This document shows, one piece after another, positions 1 to 9,846 of a stretch of DNA of 64,000 bases (position 1 is its first letter; every line of letters starts with the position of its first letter). Position numbers and translations under genes: made by a program. The DNA comes from Arcobacter venerupis (GTDB lineage Bacteria > Campylobacterota > Campylobacteria > Campylobacterales > Arcobacteraceae): positions 3,038,001 through 3,102,000 of the forward strand of contig NZ_CP053840.1 in the NCBI RefSeq assembly GCF_013201665.1, written 5' to 3'. The notes beneath the pieces are model-generated. The model was not told the origin of the DNA. It was given only the letters and a program-made list of their open reading frames with translations, and searched no databases.

Positions 1-48
1 TCTTATAAGTCCTGTAAACACTTAAAAAACCTTTTGATATATTTCAGG

Positions 49-54
49 TATAAT
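49..54 (+). promoter_or_regulatory. Putative -10 box of mnmG
   Basis: A perfect TATAAT lies about 125 bases before the mnmG start, with no convincing -35 box, as is common in Campylobacterota promoters. The presumed leader contains a 9-bp inverted repeat (CTTAGATAA at 102-110 and TTATCTAAG at 125-133, 14-nt loop). It has no T-run and could be a leader hairpin or the tail of an upstream terminator. Confidence 0.45.
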
Positions 55-178
55 ATCTAAAAATTGTTAAGAAGCTAATTTTAACTACTTTTAGTAAATT
101 TCTTAGATAAGTGGAAGAAAACATTTATCTAAGGAATTTCCAAAATATAAAATCACAAAAAAATATATAAGGAATAAT

Positions 179-2050
179 ATGGATTATGATGTAATCGTTG
201 TTGGTGGTGGTCATGCTGGAATTGAAGCATCACTAGCAAGTGCAAGAATGGGTAAAAAAACACTATTAATAACTATGTTAGTAGAACAAATAGGAGCAGC
301 TAGTTGTAATCCTGCTGTTGGAGGCCTTGCAAAAGGTCACCTAGTGCGAGAACTTGATGCAATCGGTGGAGAAATGGGACTTTGTACTGATACAGCTGGT
401 ATTCAATTTAGAATATTAAATGCCTCAAAAGGTGCAGCTGTTCAAGGAAGTCGAGCTCAAATTGATATGGATAAATATAGAGAGTATATGAGAAAAGTTT
501 GTCATAATACGCCTAATTTAGAAGTATATCAAGATGAAGTATCTGCACTATTAGTAAATGACAAAAATGAAGTTTACGGAGTTAAAACAAAATTAACAGA
601 AGAGTTCACTTCTAAAAAAGTAATCATTACAACTGGAACTTTTATGAGAGGACTTATTCACATTGGTGAAAATAGTTATTCTGCTGGACGAGCTTGGGAA
701 TTACCATCTAGTACACTTTCAATTCAATTAAAAGAATTAGGTTTAAATGTTGGAAGACTAAAAACAGGAACTCCATCAAGAATTGATGCAAACTCTATTG
801 ATTTTTCATCTATGGATATGCACGGTGGTGATGTAAATCCATCTCCTTTTTCATTTAGAACAGATAAATCTAAATTTTCACCAACACAATTTCCTTGTTA
901 TATCACATATACAAATTTAGCTACCCATGAAAAAATATCTTCTAACTTCTATAGAGCACCACTTTTTACAGGTCAAATTGAAGGATTGGGACCAAGATAT
1001 TGTCCAAGTATTGAAGATAAAGTAAATAGATTTAGCGAACGAGATAGACATCAACTATTTTTAGAACCTCAAACAGCAATGTGTACAGAGTATTATATAA
1101 ATGGTCTTAGTACATCTTTACCAATTGATGTTCAAAAAGAGATGATTCACTCAATAAAAGGTCTTGAAAATGCAAAAATTGTTAGATATGGATATGCAAT
1201 TGAGTATGATTATATTGACCCAACTGAGTTAAAACATACACTTGAAACTAAAAAACTAAAAAACCTTTACAATGCTGGACAAATAAATGCAACAACAGGT
1301 TATGAAGAAGCAGCAGCACAAGGATTAATGGCAGGAATTAATGCAGCACTGGCAATTGATGAAAAAGAGCCATTTATTTTAAGACGAGATGAAGCTTATA
1401 TTGGAGTTTTAATTGATGATTTAGTTACAAAAGGAACTAATGAGCCATATAGAATGTTTACTTCACGAGCTGAATATAGACTTCTTTTAAGAGAAGAAAA
1501 TGCCGATTTAAGATTATCACAATATGGTCATAATTTTGGGCTAATAGATGATAATACTATGGCAAAAGTAGAAAATAAAAGAAAAGTTATTGATGAAGCA
1601 ATCGAGTTTATGGCAAATGAATGGGTAACTTCTAAAAAAGAGACTTTAGAACTACTTGAAGCAATTGGTGAAGAAAAAATCAATGACAAAGTTCTACTTG
1701 TAGATTTAATAGGAAGAAACACTATTGATGCACCTAAATTTGATAAATTAGTTCCAACTTTAGCTTCAATTGATGATTATTTAAAAGAGCAAATAATTAT
1801 TGAAGCAAAATATTACAGATATATTCAAAAACAACAAAAACAAATTGAAAAAATGAAAAAAATGTTAAAAGCTACAATTCCTGAAAACTTCTCTTTCAAA
1901 GGATTAGCTGGATTATCAAATGAAGTTATTGAAAAACTTGAAAAACATAGACCTCCTACTTTATTCAACGCAAGTTTAATTTCTGGAATTACGCCAGCAG
2001 CTTTGGATATTATTCATTTAAATATAAACATAAAATCACAGAATCAATAA
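179..2050 (+). CDS. mnmG: tRNA uridine-5-carboxymethylaminomethyl modification enzyme MnmG
   Basis: MnmG is the FAD- and NADH-dependent partner of MnmE. The complex installs the (carboxymethyl)aminomethyl group on wobble U34 of certain tRNAs in the cytoplasm. The 623-residue length is normal. The N-terminus has the FAD-binding GGGHAG motif at residues 9-14. The CNPAVGG motif at about 43-49 holds a conserved cysteine. The C-terminal helical GidA domain, with its basic coiled segment and the late [12 protein letters not shown] stretch, is complete. AGGAATAAT precedes the ATG, which fits the usual GidA start. The gene is monocistronic here, because the next gene converges on it and a hairpin overlaps its stop codon. 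Confidence 0.97.
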   Translation: MDYDVIVVGGGHAGIEASLASARMGKKTLLITMLVEQIGAASCNPAVGGLAKGHLVRELDAIGGEMGLCTDTAGIQFRILNASKGAAVQGSRAQIDMDKYREYMRKVCHNTPNLEVYQDEVSALLVNDKNEVYGVKTKLTEEFTSKKVIITTGTFMRGLIHIGENSYSAGRAWELPSSTLSIQLKELGLNVGRLKTGTPSRIDANSIDFSSMDMHGGDVNPSPFSFRTDKSKFSPTQFPCYITYTNLATHEKISSNFYRAPLFTGQIEGLGPRYCPSIEDKVNRFSERDRHQLFLEPQTAMCTEYYINGLSTSLPIDVQKEMIHSIKGLENAKIVRYGYAIEYDYIDPTELKHTLETKKLKNLYNAGQINATTGYEEAAAQGLMAGINAALAIDEKEPFILRRDEAYIGVLIDDLVTKGTNEPYRMFTSRAEYRLLLREENADLRLSQYGHNFGLIDDNTMAKVENKRKVIDEAIEFMANEWVTSKKETLELLEAIGEEKINDKVLLVDLIGRNTIDAPKFDKLVPTLASIDDYLKEQIIIEAKYYRYIQKQQKQIEKMKKMLKATIPENFSFKGLAGLSNEVIEKLEKHRPPTLFNASLISGITPAALDIIHLNINIKSQNQ

Positions 2051-2063
2051 AATTGATTCTGTG
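2037..2063. terminator. Bidirectional hairpin between mnmG and the MocA-like gene
   Basis: Perfect 12-bp stem (CACAGAATCAAT / ATTGATTCTGTG) with an AAA loop. It overlaps the mnmG stop codon and lies between convergent genes. There is no strong T-run on either side, so it may be a weak terminator or a 3'-end stabiliser. Confidence 0.6.
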
Positions 2064-2084
2064 ATAGTTAATAGAAGAACTTAG

Positions 2085-2666
2085 TTATTTCAAATATTTC
2101 TCAATATCTTCTTTAGTATCAATATCAACTGCAAACTCTTTTTCAAGTTCTATATTTATTGTTTGAGAATTTTGCAGTAGATGTTTTGCACCAAAATCTT
2201 CATTTAATTTCTCAAGTTCAGCATAATACTTTTTTGGGAAAATAGCAGGAACAGTTGATTTATTGGTGTGTTTATAAAATGAGCTTATTATTGTTTTATT
2301 GTCTATACTATTTTTTAATTTTTCTAAATGACTTAAAGGTATAAAAGGCTGATCGCATAATAAAACCAATGTATTCTCAAACTTTGAGGTACTGCTTATT
2401 CCAAAAGATAAAGATGATCCTAAACCTTTTTCATAATCTTTATTATATAAAATATTAATATCAAATTGCGCCAACTCTTTTTGGCATTTCTCACTATTAT
2501 GGCCTAAAACCACATAGACATTAGATGAAATTTCTAGGGCTTTTTTAACAGCTATTTTTAGAAAACTTTCATCTTTATATTTTAAAAGTTGTTTAGTTAT
2601 TACGCCTAGTCTTGATGATTTTCCTGCTGCTAGGATTAAAACTGCTAGATTATTAGATTTTTGCAT
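2085..2666 (-). CDS. Molybdenum cofactor cytidylyltransferase-like protein (MocA/MobA family)
   Basis: This is a 193-residue nucleotidyltransferase of the MobA-like NTP transferase fold. Residues 12-21 carry the glycine-rich LAAGKSSRLG nucleotide-binding loop, with K25 following. LLCDQPF near residue 105 is the metal-binding aspartate region. In operons with XdhC and a xanthine-dehydrogenase-type molybdoenzyme, such proteins join CTP to molybdopterin and give the cytosine dinucleotide cofactor. That specific role is inferred from the neighbours. The start overlaps the end of the XdhC-like gene by 14 bases, so the two are probably translationally coupled. GMP-linking MobA activity is the alternative. 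Confidence 0.82.
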   Translation of the reverse strand: MQKSNNLAVLILAAGKSSRLGVITKQLLKYKDESFLKIAVKKALEISSNVYVVLGHNSEKCQKELAQFDINILYNKDYEKGLGSSLSFGISSTSKFENTLVLLCDQPFIPLSHLEKLKNSIDNKTIISSFYKHTNKSTVPAIFPKKYYAELEKLNEDFGAKHLLQNSQTINIELEKEFAVDIDTKEDIEKYLK

Positions 2667-3543
2667 TTTTTCTTGCTTCTATTTGTGCACAAATTGATAA
2701 AGCTATTGATTGGTGAGTATTTCCACCTATATCAAAACCAACTGGAGCAAAAAATCTTTTATCATTTTGAAGATTAAACTCTTCAGTTTTTCGTTTCATA
2801 TTTGTTTTATTTCCCATAAGTCCTATATATTCAACTTTTGAGTTAAGTAAAGCTTTTAAATATGCATCATCTGTTTTTGGACTATGACTTAAAATAACTG
2901 AGGCATTATAAGAACTTAAATCCATAGATAAAATATCTTCAAAGTTCTGTAATTCTATGATTTCATCTGCTTGATTTATATAATGCTTTTTAATATTTAT
3001 ATCCATTATTGTAGTTTTCCAACCCATAAGATTTGACATACTTACAAAGGATGTAACATGAGCACCTGAACCAAAAATCAAAAGAGAATAAGGTAATTTT
3101 ATTGTTTGATAAAACTTGTTTTTATCAAATTTTGTTTCAATTTTTTCATCTTTAAATTCATACTCATCGGTTTTTATATCTCTTATTAATGTTTTGCTAA
3201 AACTTTTTAAAGACTCACCCAATATTCCATAATCATCTTTGAAAAAGTAAGCTTGCAGAAAATATTTACTATACCCATGTCCAGAGGACTCATCTTTTGG
3301 GATATTTTCAAAATATAAGGATTTTTTGTTTTCAAAGGCAGTTTTTGAATACTCTAAAATTTGATTATGTAGATGTTTACTTCCAAAAACGCCTACAAAC
3401 TCAAGATTAGAGTTTATAAGCATAAGATTTCCAGCTTTTGCATAAGTAGAACCTAGTGTTTCAACAACACTAACTCCTACTAAATCAAGACATTGATTTT
3501 TACTATTTTGAATAAATTTTAAATACTCTTTATTCTCAAACAT
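2653..3543 (-). CDS. XdhC/CoxI family molybdenum-enzyme maturation protein
   Basis: This 296-residue protein has an N-terminal CoxI-like domain and a C-terminal Rossmann-like XdhC domain. LLIFGSGAHV near residue 155 is the dinucleotide-type loop. The C-terminal GLMGNK and PVGFDIGGNTHQSIALSI stretches are typical of XdhC. Family members bind and sulfurate the molybdenum cofactor and insert it into xanthine-dehydrogenase-type enzymes. The gene lies 6 bases downstream of the Mo-subunit gene and overlaps the cytidylyltransferase gene, so its client is almost certainly the adjacent oxidoreductase. Confidence 0.85.
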   Translation of the reverse strand: MFENKEYLKFIQNSKNQCLDLVGVSVVETLGSTYAKAGNLMLINSNLEFVGVFGSKHLHNQILEYSKTAFENKKSLYFENIPKDESSGHGYSKYFLQAYFFKDDYGILGESLKSFSKTLIRDIKTDEYEFKDEKIETKFDKNKFYQTIKLPYSLLIFGSGAHVTSFVSMSNLMGWKTTIMDINIKKHYINQADEIIELQNFEDILSMDLSSYNASVILSHSPKTDDAYLKALLNSKVEYIGLMGNKTNMKRKTEEFNLQNDKRFFAPVGFDIGGNTHQSIALSICAQIEARKNAKI

Positions 3544-3549
3544 AAGATA

Positions 3550-5685
3550 TTAACCTATTTTAATTGGCATTGAATGATATCTTATTCCAGTTGCATCAAA
3601 TAGTGCATTAGGAACGGCTGCTAAAATTGGAGGAACACCTGGTTCTCCAATACCACCTATTTTTTCACCTGAGTTTATGATACTTACTTCCATTTCAGGA
3701 GAATCAGAGATTCTAGTTACTGTATAGTCATAAAAGTTGTTCTGTAGTGCTTCTCCATTATTAATAGTTATTTCACTATATTTAAGTGCTGCTATTCCAA
3801 AGTTTATAGAACCAGTTATTTGATTTTCTACATTTTGAGGATTGAATGCAAATCCACAATCAACACTTGCCCAAACTTTTTCTACTTTGAAATCATCTTT
3901 TGTAACTCTCACTTTTGCGATTTGAGCACAAATTGTTCCAAAAGATTCATGAATAGCTACACCATAACCTACATTATCTTCTTTTTTTCTATTTGCCCAA
4001 TCTGCTTTTTTAGCCACATCTTTTAATACATTTATAAATCTATGATTTGTTAACATTTTCAATCTATACTCAATCGGGTCAATTCCAGCTGCAAATGCTG
4101 CTTCATCAACTATTCCTTCGATTGTTGGAGAACTTTGTGTGTGACCCACTGATCTCCACCATAATACAGGGATTGGAGAATCTACTGTATAAGCTTGCAT
4201 ATCATGGTTATTTATTTTATAAGGATGATCTACCAGACCTTCTTTTTGTCCTCCATCTACCCCATTTATATATCCAAATGCTTCAAAAAGAGAACCTTTA
4301 AAAATAGATTGTGAAGTTACTTTTGCATCAAATGCTGAGATATTTCCTTTCTCATCTAAAGCAACTTTTACTCTATTTTTATATTTAGGTCTATAATTAC
4401 CCATTTTAATGTCATCTTCTCTTGTCCATAATGTCATAATTGGGAACTTTTCATCTTTTGAAACATAAGCACCATCTAAAACAAAATCTAAATTAATAGA
4501 GCCTCTTCTTCCAAAACCTCCACCTAAATATGGAGTGTTGTATTTGATATTTTCAGGTTTTACATCTAATACTTTTGAAATTGCCCCTAATGCCATTGTT
4601 TGTGATTGTGATGAAGACCATACAGTTGCTTTTTCTTTTTCTTGATGAATAACTATTCCTAAAGGCTCCATTGCTGCATGGGCTAAAAATGGATAATTAT
4701 ATTCTGCTTCGATTGTTTTTTTTGCACTTTCAAAAGCTTTTTTACTATCTCCATCTTTTCTCATAGATGCACCATCTTTTTCCATCATTGCAGAATATTG
4801 TGCATCTAATTCTTTTTCACTTGTATTTTTAAATTCATCATTTTCTAATACTACAGTTATATCAAGTAAAGCTTGTTTAGCTATCCACCAATGTTCAGCA
4901 ATAACAGCAATTCCTGAAGGGATTTGTTTTACTTTTATTACGCCTTGTTTTTGTAAAACTTTACTTGCATCAAAGCTTTTTATTTTTGAACCAAATATTG
5001 TTGGGTGATATACAGCTGCATACTTCATATTTGGAATTCTAACATCTATCCCAAATTCTGCTTTTCCAGTAACTTTTGCCCAAGCCTCTTTTGGATGTCT
5101 AGGTTGTGGCTTACCTACAAATTTACAATCTTTTAGCTCTTTTATTTTAGGATTAGTTGGAATTTTCATACTTGATAATTCACTTACTAAATCACCAAAA
5201 TTCATGCTTTCTTTAGTTTTCTTATTAAAAACTTTTGAATCTTTTGTATAAACATCATAAGTTCTTACTTTCCATTTTTTAGAAGCAGCTTCAATTAACA
5301 TCTCATTTACAGCAGCTCCTATTTTTCTCATTTCTAATTGTTTACTATAAACAGAAGATGAACCACCTGTTATCATCAATGGCCCAAAAACACTGTAATA
5401 AACTGGTGCAATTGATGCTGGTTTGAAGTTTATATCTTTCCAATGTACATTTAACTCTTCAGCAATACACATAGATAGAGTTGTATACGTACCTTGCCCC
5501 ATTTCAACTTGTCCAATAATAAAATTGATATTATTATCTGGTGTTATCTCAACAAAAGCATTTGGTTGTAATGGTTTTTCTTCTTTTTTAGTTTCACTAG
5601 CTTTTGATTTAGTTGGTACATAAAATCCAATAACAAATGCTGCACTTACAGCTGTAGTTGTTTTTAAAAAATCTCTTCTTTGCAT
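3550..5685 (-). CDS. Tat-exported molybdopterin-binding oxidoreductase subunit (IorB-like)
   Basis: This is the large catalytic subunit of a xanthine-dehydrogenase-family molybdenum hydroxylase, 711 residues long, closest in design to isoquinoline 1-oxidoreductase beta subunits. The N-terminus (MQRRDFLKTTTAVSAAF) is a twin-arginine signal, so the enzyme is probably periplasmic and the small subunit is carried along with it. GGGFGRRG (about residue 370) and the near-C-terminal GGIGEPGVPP fit the molybdopterin pocket, the latter with the presumed base glutamate. The substrate cannot be read from the sequence; aldehydes or N-heterocycles are typical. No cytochrome subunit gene is adjacent, so the electron acceptor is unknown. 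Confidence 0.85.
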   Translation of the reverse strand: MQRRDFLKTTTAVSAAFVIGFYVPTKSKASETKKEEKPLQPNAFVEITPDNNINFIIGQVEMGQGTYTTLSMCIAEELNVHWKDINFKPASIAPVYYSVFGPLMITGGSSSVYSKQLEMRKIGAAVNEMLIEAASKKWKVRTYDVYTKDSKVFNKKTKESMNFGDLVSELSSMKIPTNPKIKELKDCKFVGKPQPRHPKEAWAKVTGKAEFGIDVRIPNMKYAAVYHPTIFGSKIKSFDASKVLQKQGVIKVKQIPSGIAVIAEHWWIAKQALLDITVVLENDEFKNTSEKELDAQYSAMMEKDGASMRKDGDSKKAFESAKKTIEAEYNYPFLAHAAMEPLGIVIHQEKEKATVWSSSQSQTMALGAISKVLDVKPENIKYNTPYLGGGFGRRGSINLDFVLDGAYVSKDEKFPIMTLWTREDDIKMGNYRPKYKNRVKVALDEKGNISAFDAKVTSQSIFKGSLFEAFGYINGVDGGQKEGLVDHPYKINNHDMQAYTVDSPIPVLWWRSVGHTQSSPTIEGIVDEAAFAAGIDPIEYRLKMLTNHRFINVLKDVAKKADWANRKKEDNVGYGVAIHESFGTICAQIAKVRVTKDDFKVEKVWASVDCGFAFNPQNVENQITGSINFGIAALKYSEITINNGEALQNNFYDYTVTRISDSPEMEVSIINSGEKIGGIGEPGVPPILAAVPNALFDATGIRYHSMPIKIG

Positions 5686-5686
5686 T

Positions 5687-6142
5687 TTAAGCCTCCACTG
5701 TTGCAGCTTTTATAGCTGTTTTGATTTTATTATATGTTCCACATCTACAAATATTTCCATTCATTGCTGACAATATTTCTTCTTCATTTGGTTTAGGATT
5801 TGATTTTACAAGTCCAGCTGCATTCATTATTTGTCCAGATTGACAATATCCACATTGAACCACATCTTCTTGTACCCAAAATTTTTGTAGTTTTTGTACA
5901 GTTTTATCTGTTTGTGTTTCTATTGTAATTATTTTTTTGTTTCCAACTTCACTAAGAGGTGTTGAGCAACTTCTAATAGCAATATTGTCAAGTAACACTG
6001 TACAGGCTCCACATTGTCCAACACCACATCCAAACTTCGTACCAGTCATATTTAAATAATCTCTTAATACCCATAATATTGGTGTCTCTTCTGATATATC
6101 TTTTAATTCATATTTTTTATCATTTACTGTAATAAATTGCAT
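5687..6142 (-). CDS. (2Fe-2S)-binding small subunit of molybdenum hydroxylase (IorA-like)
   Basis: This 151-residue protein has the standard two-cluster arrangement. A plant-ferredoxin-type cluster is bound by CGVGQCGACTV plus a later cysteine (residues about 39-60). An all-helical second cluster domain contains CGYCQSG and ICRCGTY. It passes electrons from the Mo site of the adjacent large subunit. It is the first gene of a tight four-gene leftward operon (IorA, IorB, XdhC, MocA types). It has no signal peptide of its own, so export would depend on the Tat signal of the partner. An AAAGGA ribosome-binding site precedes the ATG. Confidence 0.9.
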   Translation of the reverse strand: MQFITVNDKKYELKDISEETPILWVLRDYLNMTGTKFGCGVGQCGACTVLLDNIAIRSCSTPLSEVGNKKIITIETQTDKTVQKLQKFWVQEDVVQCGYCQSGQIMNAAGLVKSNPKPNEEEILSAMNGNICRCGTYNKIKTAIKAATVEA

Positions 6143-6177
6143 TAATTATCCTTTATTTAAAACTTTTATCCATTTAT

Positions 6178-6183
6178 ATTATA
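6178..6183 (-). promoter_or_regulatory. Putative -10 box of the molybdenum hydroxylase operon
   Basis: On the minus strand this reads TATAAT, 36 bases before the start of the small-subunit gene. There is no clear -35 box. It is the best candidate in the 233-base gap between this operon and the thioredoxin-fold gene. Confidence 0.45.
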
Positions 6184-6343
6184 GAAAGTTTTGAATCATT
6201 TCAGTATATAATTTCTCCATATTTCTTGCCTAATTCTACAAATTAACAGTTTAATAGAATTATTTATTAGCATTAATTATGTGTTTTGGATGTTAGAGGT
6301 TTTAATAAAGATTTTTATTAGTTTTAAAGTAAGATTATCTTAG

Positions 6344-6377
6344 AAAAACAGCACTTCTCATGAAGTGTTGTTTTTTT
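6344..6377 (-). terminator. Rho-independent terminator of the thioredoxin-fold gene
   Basis: A 9-bp stem (CAGCACTTC / GAAGTGTTG, TCAT loop) is flanked by A-runs and T-runs, so it works as a terminator on both strands. On the minus strand it directly follows the stop codon of the 6376-7398 gene and ends that transcript before the molybdenum hydroxylase operon. Confidence 0.8.
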
Positions 6378-7398
6378 ATTCTGCAATATTAATATTTATT
6401 CCTTGTTTTAAAAGTTCTGCTTCTCTTACTTTTAAATAATCCAAATAACTTCTTGGATACTGTTCATAATATTTCCCACTTACATATCTAAGTATCTCTT
6501 TGAAATGAAATGAATATAAAAGTGCATCAACAGTTGTGATTAGTTTTTTGTCATCATAAAGTAAAACGCCCGGCCTATAATCTAGGTTTATTTTTTGTGC
6601 CCATTCTTTTGGTGTTGTTTTATTTCCATCAACATCAATAATTTCTTCTGTACTATTTGCATCTAATCTTATAGCTGTGAATTTTTTTAATTCACTTTTT
6701 ACATCTTTATTTTTTAGTACTTTATCATGAAAATAATCACACTGAGTACAACTACCATCTTCAAAGATAATAGCAAGAGGCGTTTTTATTTTTGATAAAT
6801 CTTTGATATTTTTAAACATATCATTATCTTTAAAAGTATAAAGAGTTTGTTTATCGATTTTGTTAGCATATTCCATTAAATTCATATTTTTATAATATTC
6901 ACCTTGAATATATTCCAAAATCAATTTAAAATCTTCTGGACTTCTATATCCATTTACTCGTAAAACAATCTCTTTTTTATCATCAAAAAATAAGATTGTT
7001 GGACTATATTGAATCTCTAATTTTGAAGCTAGTTCTTTTTCACTTAACGTTGTATTTTCATCCCAAGTAACTTCGCGACTTCCTTTTACATTTATTTCAA
7101 CTACATCAAAATATTTTTTTATAAAATCACTTGTTTTATTCTGTTGTAAAAAATTATCTTTTAACATTTTTGCACAATAAGGACAAGCATCTAAATCCAT
7201 AAATATCATGTAATGTCTATTTTTCGCTTTTGCTTCATCAATATCTTCTTTAATATCTAAAAAACTCTCTTTAAACCAACTAGGAATTTCATGTGATACT
7301 CCACCACTTAATTTTCCCTCTTGAGCATTTGCATTTATACTTAAAAATGTAAAGATTAAAAAACACATAAACATTACTCTCTTGAATGATAATTTCAT
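6376..7398 (-). CDS. Exported tandem thioredoxin-fold protein (SoxW-like)
   Basis: This 340-residue protein has a signal peptide (residues 1-26, ending ANAQ) and two thioredoxin-like domains. Domain 1 has a CPYC active site at residues 72-75 and a cis-proline segment YSPT at about 131-134. Domain 2 has CTQC at 217-220 and YRPG later. It is probably a periplasmic disulfide reductase or isomerase of the SoxW/DsbC-like type. Two active-site domains in one chain are unusual for a simple thioredoxin. No sox genes are nearby, so a link to thiosulfate oxidation is not supported here. It has its own terminator and appears monocistronic. Confidence 0.8.
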   Translation of the reverse strand: MKLSFKRVMFMCFLIFTFLSINANAQEGKLSGGVSHEIPSWFKESFLDIKEDIDEAKAKNRHYMIFMDLDACPYCAKMLKDNFLQQNKTSDFIKKYFDVVEINVKGSREVTWDENTTLSEKELASKLEIQYSPTILFFDDKKEIVLRVNGYRSPEDFKLILEYIQGEYYKNMNLMEYANKIDKQTLYTFKDNDMFKNIKDLSKIKTPLAIIFEDGSCTQCDYFHDKVLKNKDVKSELKKFTAIRLDANSTEEIIDVDGNKTTPKEWAQKINLDYRPGVLLYDDKKLITTVDALLYSFHFKEILRYVSGKYYEQYPRSYLDYLKVREAELLKQGININIAE

Positions 7399-7524
7399 AA
7401 ATTCTCCTTATTATAATTTTATATATTCTATTGTATTAAACTTTAATATCAAGAAATTTTTTTTTATTTTAGATACAATTTCACAATAACAAGACACTTA
7501 ATTTATTTTCAAAAGGTTTATAAT

Positions 7525-8361
7525 ATGCAGGTTTATTTATACGCAAAAAGTGGTCATACAATTGGATTGGATGCAACCAAAAGATGTGCAGCAATTGCCA
7601 ATGCACTCAAAGAATTTGACCCAATTTTATGCACAAGTGATTTTAGAGCTGGTGCTTTTGCAAAAGATAACTTAGGCATTAAAAAATATGTAAATATTGA
7701 TGTGGTAAGAAATCTTCATAATATTATGCAAAGAAGAGATATTTTAATTTATGATACTCCTGAAGTAAATGAAGAGATGAAAAAAGACATGAAAGAATTC
7801 TGTACTTTTCTGTATGAAGTAGGTGTGGAAATAGATGGAATTATCGTTGATAAATCTATATATTCAAAAAATCAAACTCCAAATCTTGAAAAAACCATAT
7901 TCTTTGGAGATGATGATTATAATAATCTATTTTTAAAAATGACAAAAGAATATGAAAAATTTGATTTAAATCTTTTAATGGGTCATTATTTTTTTCTTGG
8001 AAATGAAAAAATATTTAGTAAACATTTTTCAAATGTAATTGAGGAAGAAGAGTATGTTCAAACTATTCAAAATTCAAAATATCTCTTGACAGCATCACTA
8101 CAAACTGCACTTGAATCTCTTGCTTGTGGTAATAACCCTGTTTTATTTAAAAGAATTGATAAAAGTTATGATGATAAACTAATAAATGAATTAAACCTTC
8201 CCGTACTAGAATTTACAAATATAAAAGATTTAATTAACCAATTTGATTCAATAATAAAAAATTATCCAACAATTACAAATTTTAAAATTATAAATCTTGA
8301 TAATTATATTTCAGAAATAAAAAATAAAATAGAATTATTCAATAAATTATTAAAAACATAA
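7525..8361 (+). CDS. Uncharacterised protein, possible GT-B/SpsG-like fold
   Basis: This 278-residue protein has no signal peptide or membrane segment. The N-terminus (SGHTIGLDATKRCAAIANAL) resembles the G-h-x-x-R-x-x-x-L opening of SpsG/PseG-like nucleotide-sugar enzymes. A late stretch (SLQTALESLACGNNPVLFKR) resembles the donor-binding end of GT-B folds, where a Ser/Thr-Glu pair sits before a glycine. That is a weak resemblance and no function is claimed. The gene stands alone, with a TACAAT -10-like element at 7474-7479 and an AAAGG site before the ATG. Confidence 0.6.
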   Translation: MQVYLYAKSGHTIGLDATKRCAAIANALKEFDPILCTSDFRAGAFAKDNLGIKKYVNIDVVRNLHNIMQRRDILIYDTPEVNEEMKKDMKEFCTFLYEVGVEIDGIIVDKSIYSKNQTPNLEKTIFFGDDDYNNLFLKMTKEYEKFDLNLLMGHYFFLGNEKIFSKHFSNVIEEEEYVQTIQNSKYLLTASLQTALESLACGNNPVLFKRIDKSYDDKLINELNLPVLEFTNIKDLINQFDSIIKNYPTITNFKIINLDNYISEIKNKIELFNKLLKT

Positions 8362-8459
8362 CTCTTACAAATACTTAAATATAATCAAATCTTATAATTA
8401 ATTATGCAAATCATAAGGTTTCTTTATATAGAATTAAAAAAAATTATAAAGGTCTTATA

Positions 8460-9842
8460 ATGAATGAAAAAAATGCGTTTTCAAAAAAAACTCCTTACAG
8501 ATACAGAAGATATATTGGTTATTTAATAGCTAGTATTGTTGCGTTAGGTTTACCTTTTATCAGAATTGATGGTAATCATATCTTTTTATTATCTTTTGAT
8601 AAAAAACAGTTGCATCTTTTAGGAACTGCTTTTGATATGCAAGAGTTATATTTAATGCCATTTCTATTAATGCTTCTTTTTTTAGGAATATTTGCTGCAA
8701 CTTCTCTTGGTGGTAGAGCATGGTGTGGTTGGGCCTGTCCACAAACTATCTTTAGAGTTATATATAGAGATTTAATTGAATCTTGGCTTTTAGGATTAAG
8801 AAGAATAAAAAATAAACAAAAAGAACCTGATTTATCAAAAGCTGAAAATAAAACAAAAAAAGTTATAGGTATTATACTTTGGGCATGTTTAGCGCTTCTT
8901 GCAGCTGCTGATTTTATGTGGTATTTTGTTCCACCAGAAGATTTCCTAGCATATTTACAAGATCCTACTGAACATCTATTTTTAATTGGTTTTGTTTTAT
9001 CAATTGCAGCGTTTTTAGTTTATGATGTTGTATTTTTAAAAGAAGATTTCTGCGTATATATCTGTCCTTATTCAAGAGTTCAGTCAGTTTTATATGATAA
9101 TGATACATATCAAGCAATTTACTCTACAAATAGAGGTGGAGAAATTTACAATGACCACAAAGAAAAAATCATTTTTAAAGCAAAAGATTTACCAGACACT
9201 AAAAATGAGTGTACAACTTGTGAGGCTTGTGTAACTGTTTGTCCAACTCATATAGATATTAGAAAAGGTTTACAACTTGAGTGTATCAATTGTTTGGAAT
9301 GTGTGGATGCTTGTACAAGTGTTATGGGGAAATTAGGTAAACCTTCACTTGTTCAATGGTCAAGTACAAATGCAATTAAAAATGATATCCCTACAAAAAT
9401 GGTTAGAAGATCAACAATTATGTATTTTGTTGCGTTAGTTGTTGTAATTGCATTGCTATTCTTAATGGGTGGAGAGAAAGAGCATATGCTTTTAAATATC
9501 AATAAAACAACTCAACTATATAAAATAAAAGAGAATCATGTAGTTGCTAATAATTTTGTATTACTATTCCAAAATACAGAATCAAAACCGCTAACTTATG
9601 ATTTAGAAATTGTTGATCATCCAGATATTAAAATTATAAGATTCGAACCATTTACTTTAAGTCCAGGAAAACTTGCAAAAAAAGTTGTTATTTTAGAAAC
9701 TGACAAAATTTTAGTAAGTGATAAACTGAAAGACACTCCTATAACGGTTACCATAAAAGCTTTTGCAAAAGAAGATCCTGAAAAAGTTGTGGTTTATAGA
9801 AAAGCCGTATTTATCTATCCTAGATTAGACGAACTTAAATAA
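8460..9842 (+). CDS. ccoG: Cytochrome c oxidase accessory protein CcoG (FixG/RdxA)
   Basis: This 460-residue membrane protein is needed for assembly of cbb3-type cytochrome oxidase; family members reduce Cu(II) for insertion into CcoN. About five membrane segments are visible. A membrane-embedded CGWAC (C89, C93) and CVYICP (C198, C202) precede two 4Fe-4S motifs, with cysteines at 251/254/257/261 and 275/278/281/285. A periplasmic Ig-like FixG C-terminal domain follows the last membrane segment at about 315-335. No ccoNOPQ genes are in the window. A TATAAT at 8380-8385 could be the promoter. Confidence 0.94.
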   Translation: MNEKNAFSKKTPYRYRRYIGYLIASIVALGLPFIRIDGNHIFLLSFDKKQLHLLGTAFDMQELYLMPFLLMLLFLGIFAATSLGGRAWCGWACPQTIFRVIYRDLIESWLLGLRRIKNKQKEPDLSKAENKTKKVIGIILWACLALLAAADFMWYFVPPEDFLAYLQDPTEHLFLIGFVLSIAAFLVYDVVFLKEDFCVYICPYSRVQSVLYDNDTYQAIYSTNRGGEIYNDHKEKIIFKAKDLPDTKNECTTCEACVTVCPTHIDIRKGLQLECINCLECVDACTSVMGKLGKPSLVQWSSTNAIKNDIPTKMVRRSTIMYFVALVVVIALLFLMGGEKEHMLLNINKTTQLYKIKENHVVANNFVLLFQNTESKPLTYDLEIVDHPDIKIIRFEPFTLSPGKLAKKVVILETDKILVSDKLKDTPITVTIKAFAKEDPEKVVVYRKAVFIYPRLDELK

Positions 9843-9846
9843 TTAT

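Noticed and set aside
102-133. mnmG leader inverted repeat as a riboswitch
   Set aside because: It is a single 9-bp stem without conserved riboswitch core elements; a simple leader hairpin or upstream terminator is enough to explain it.
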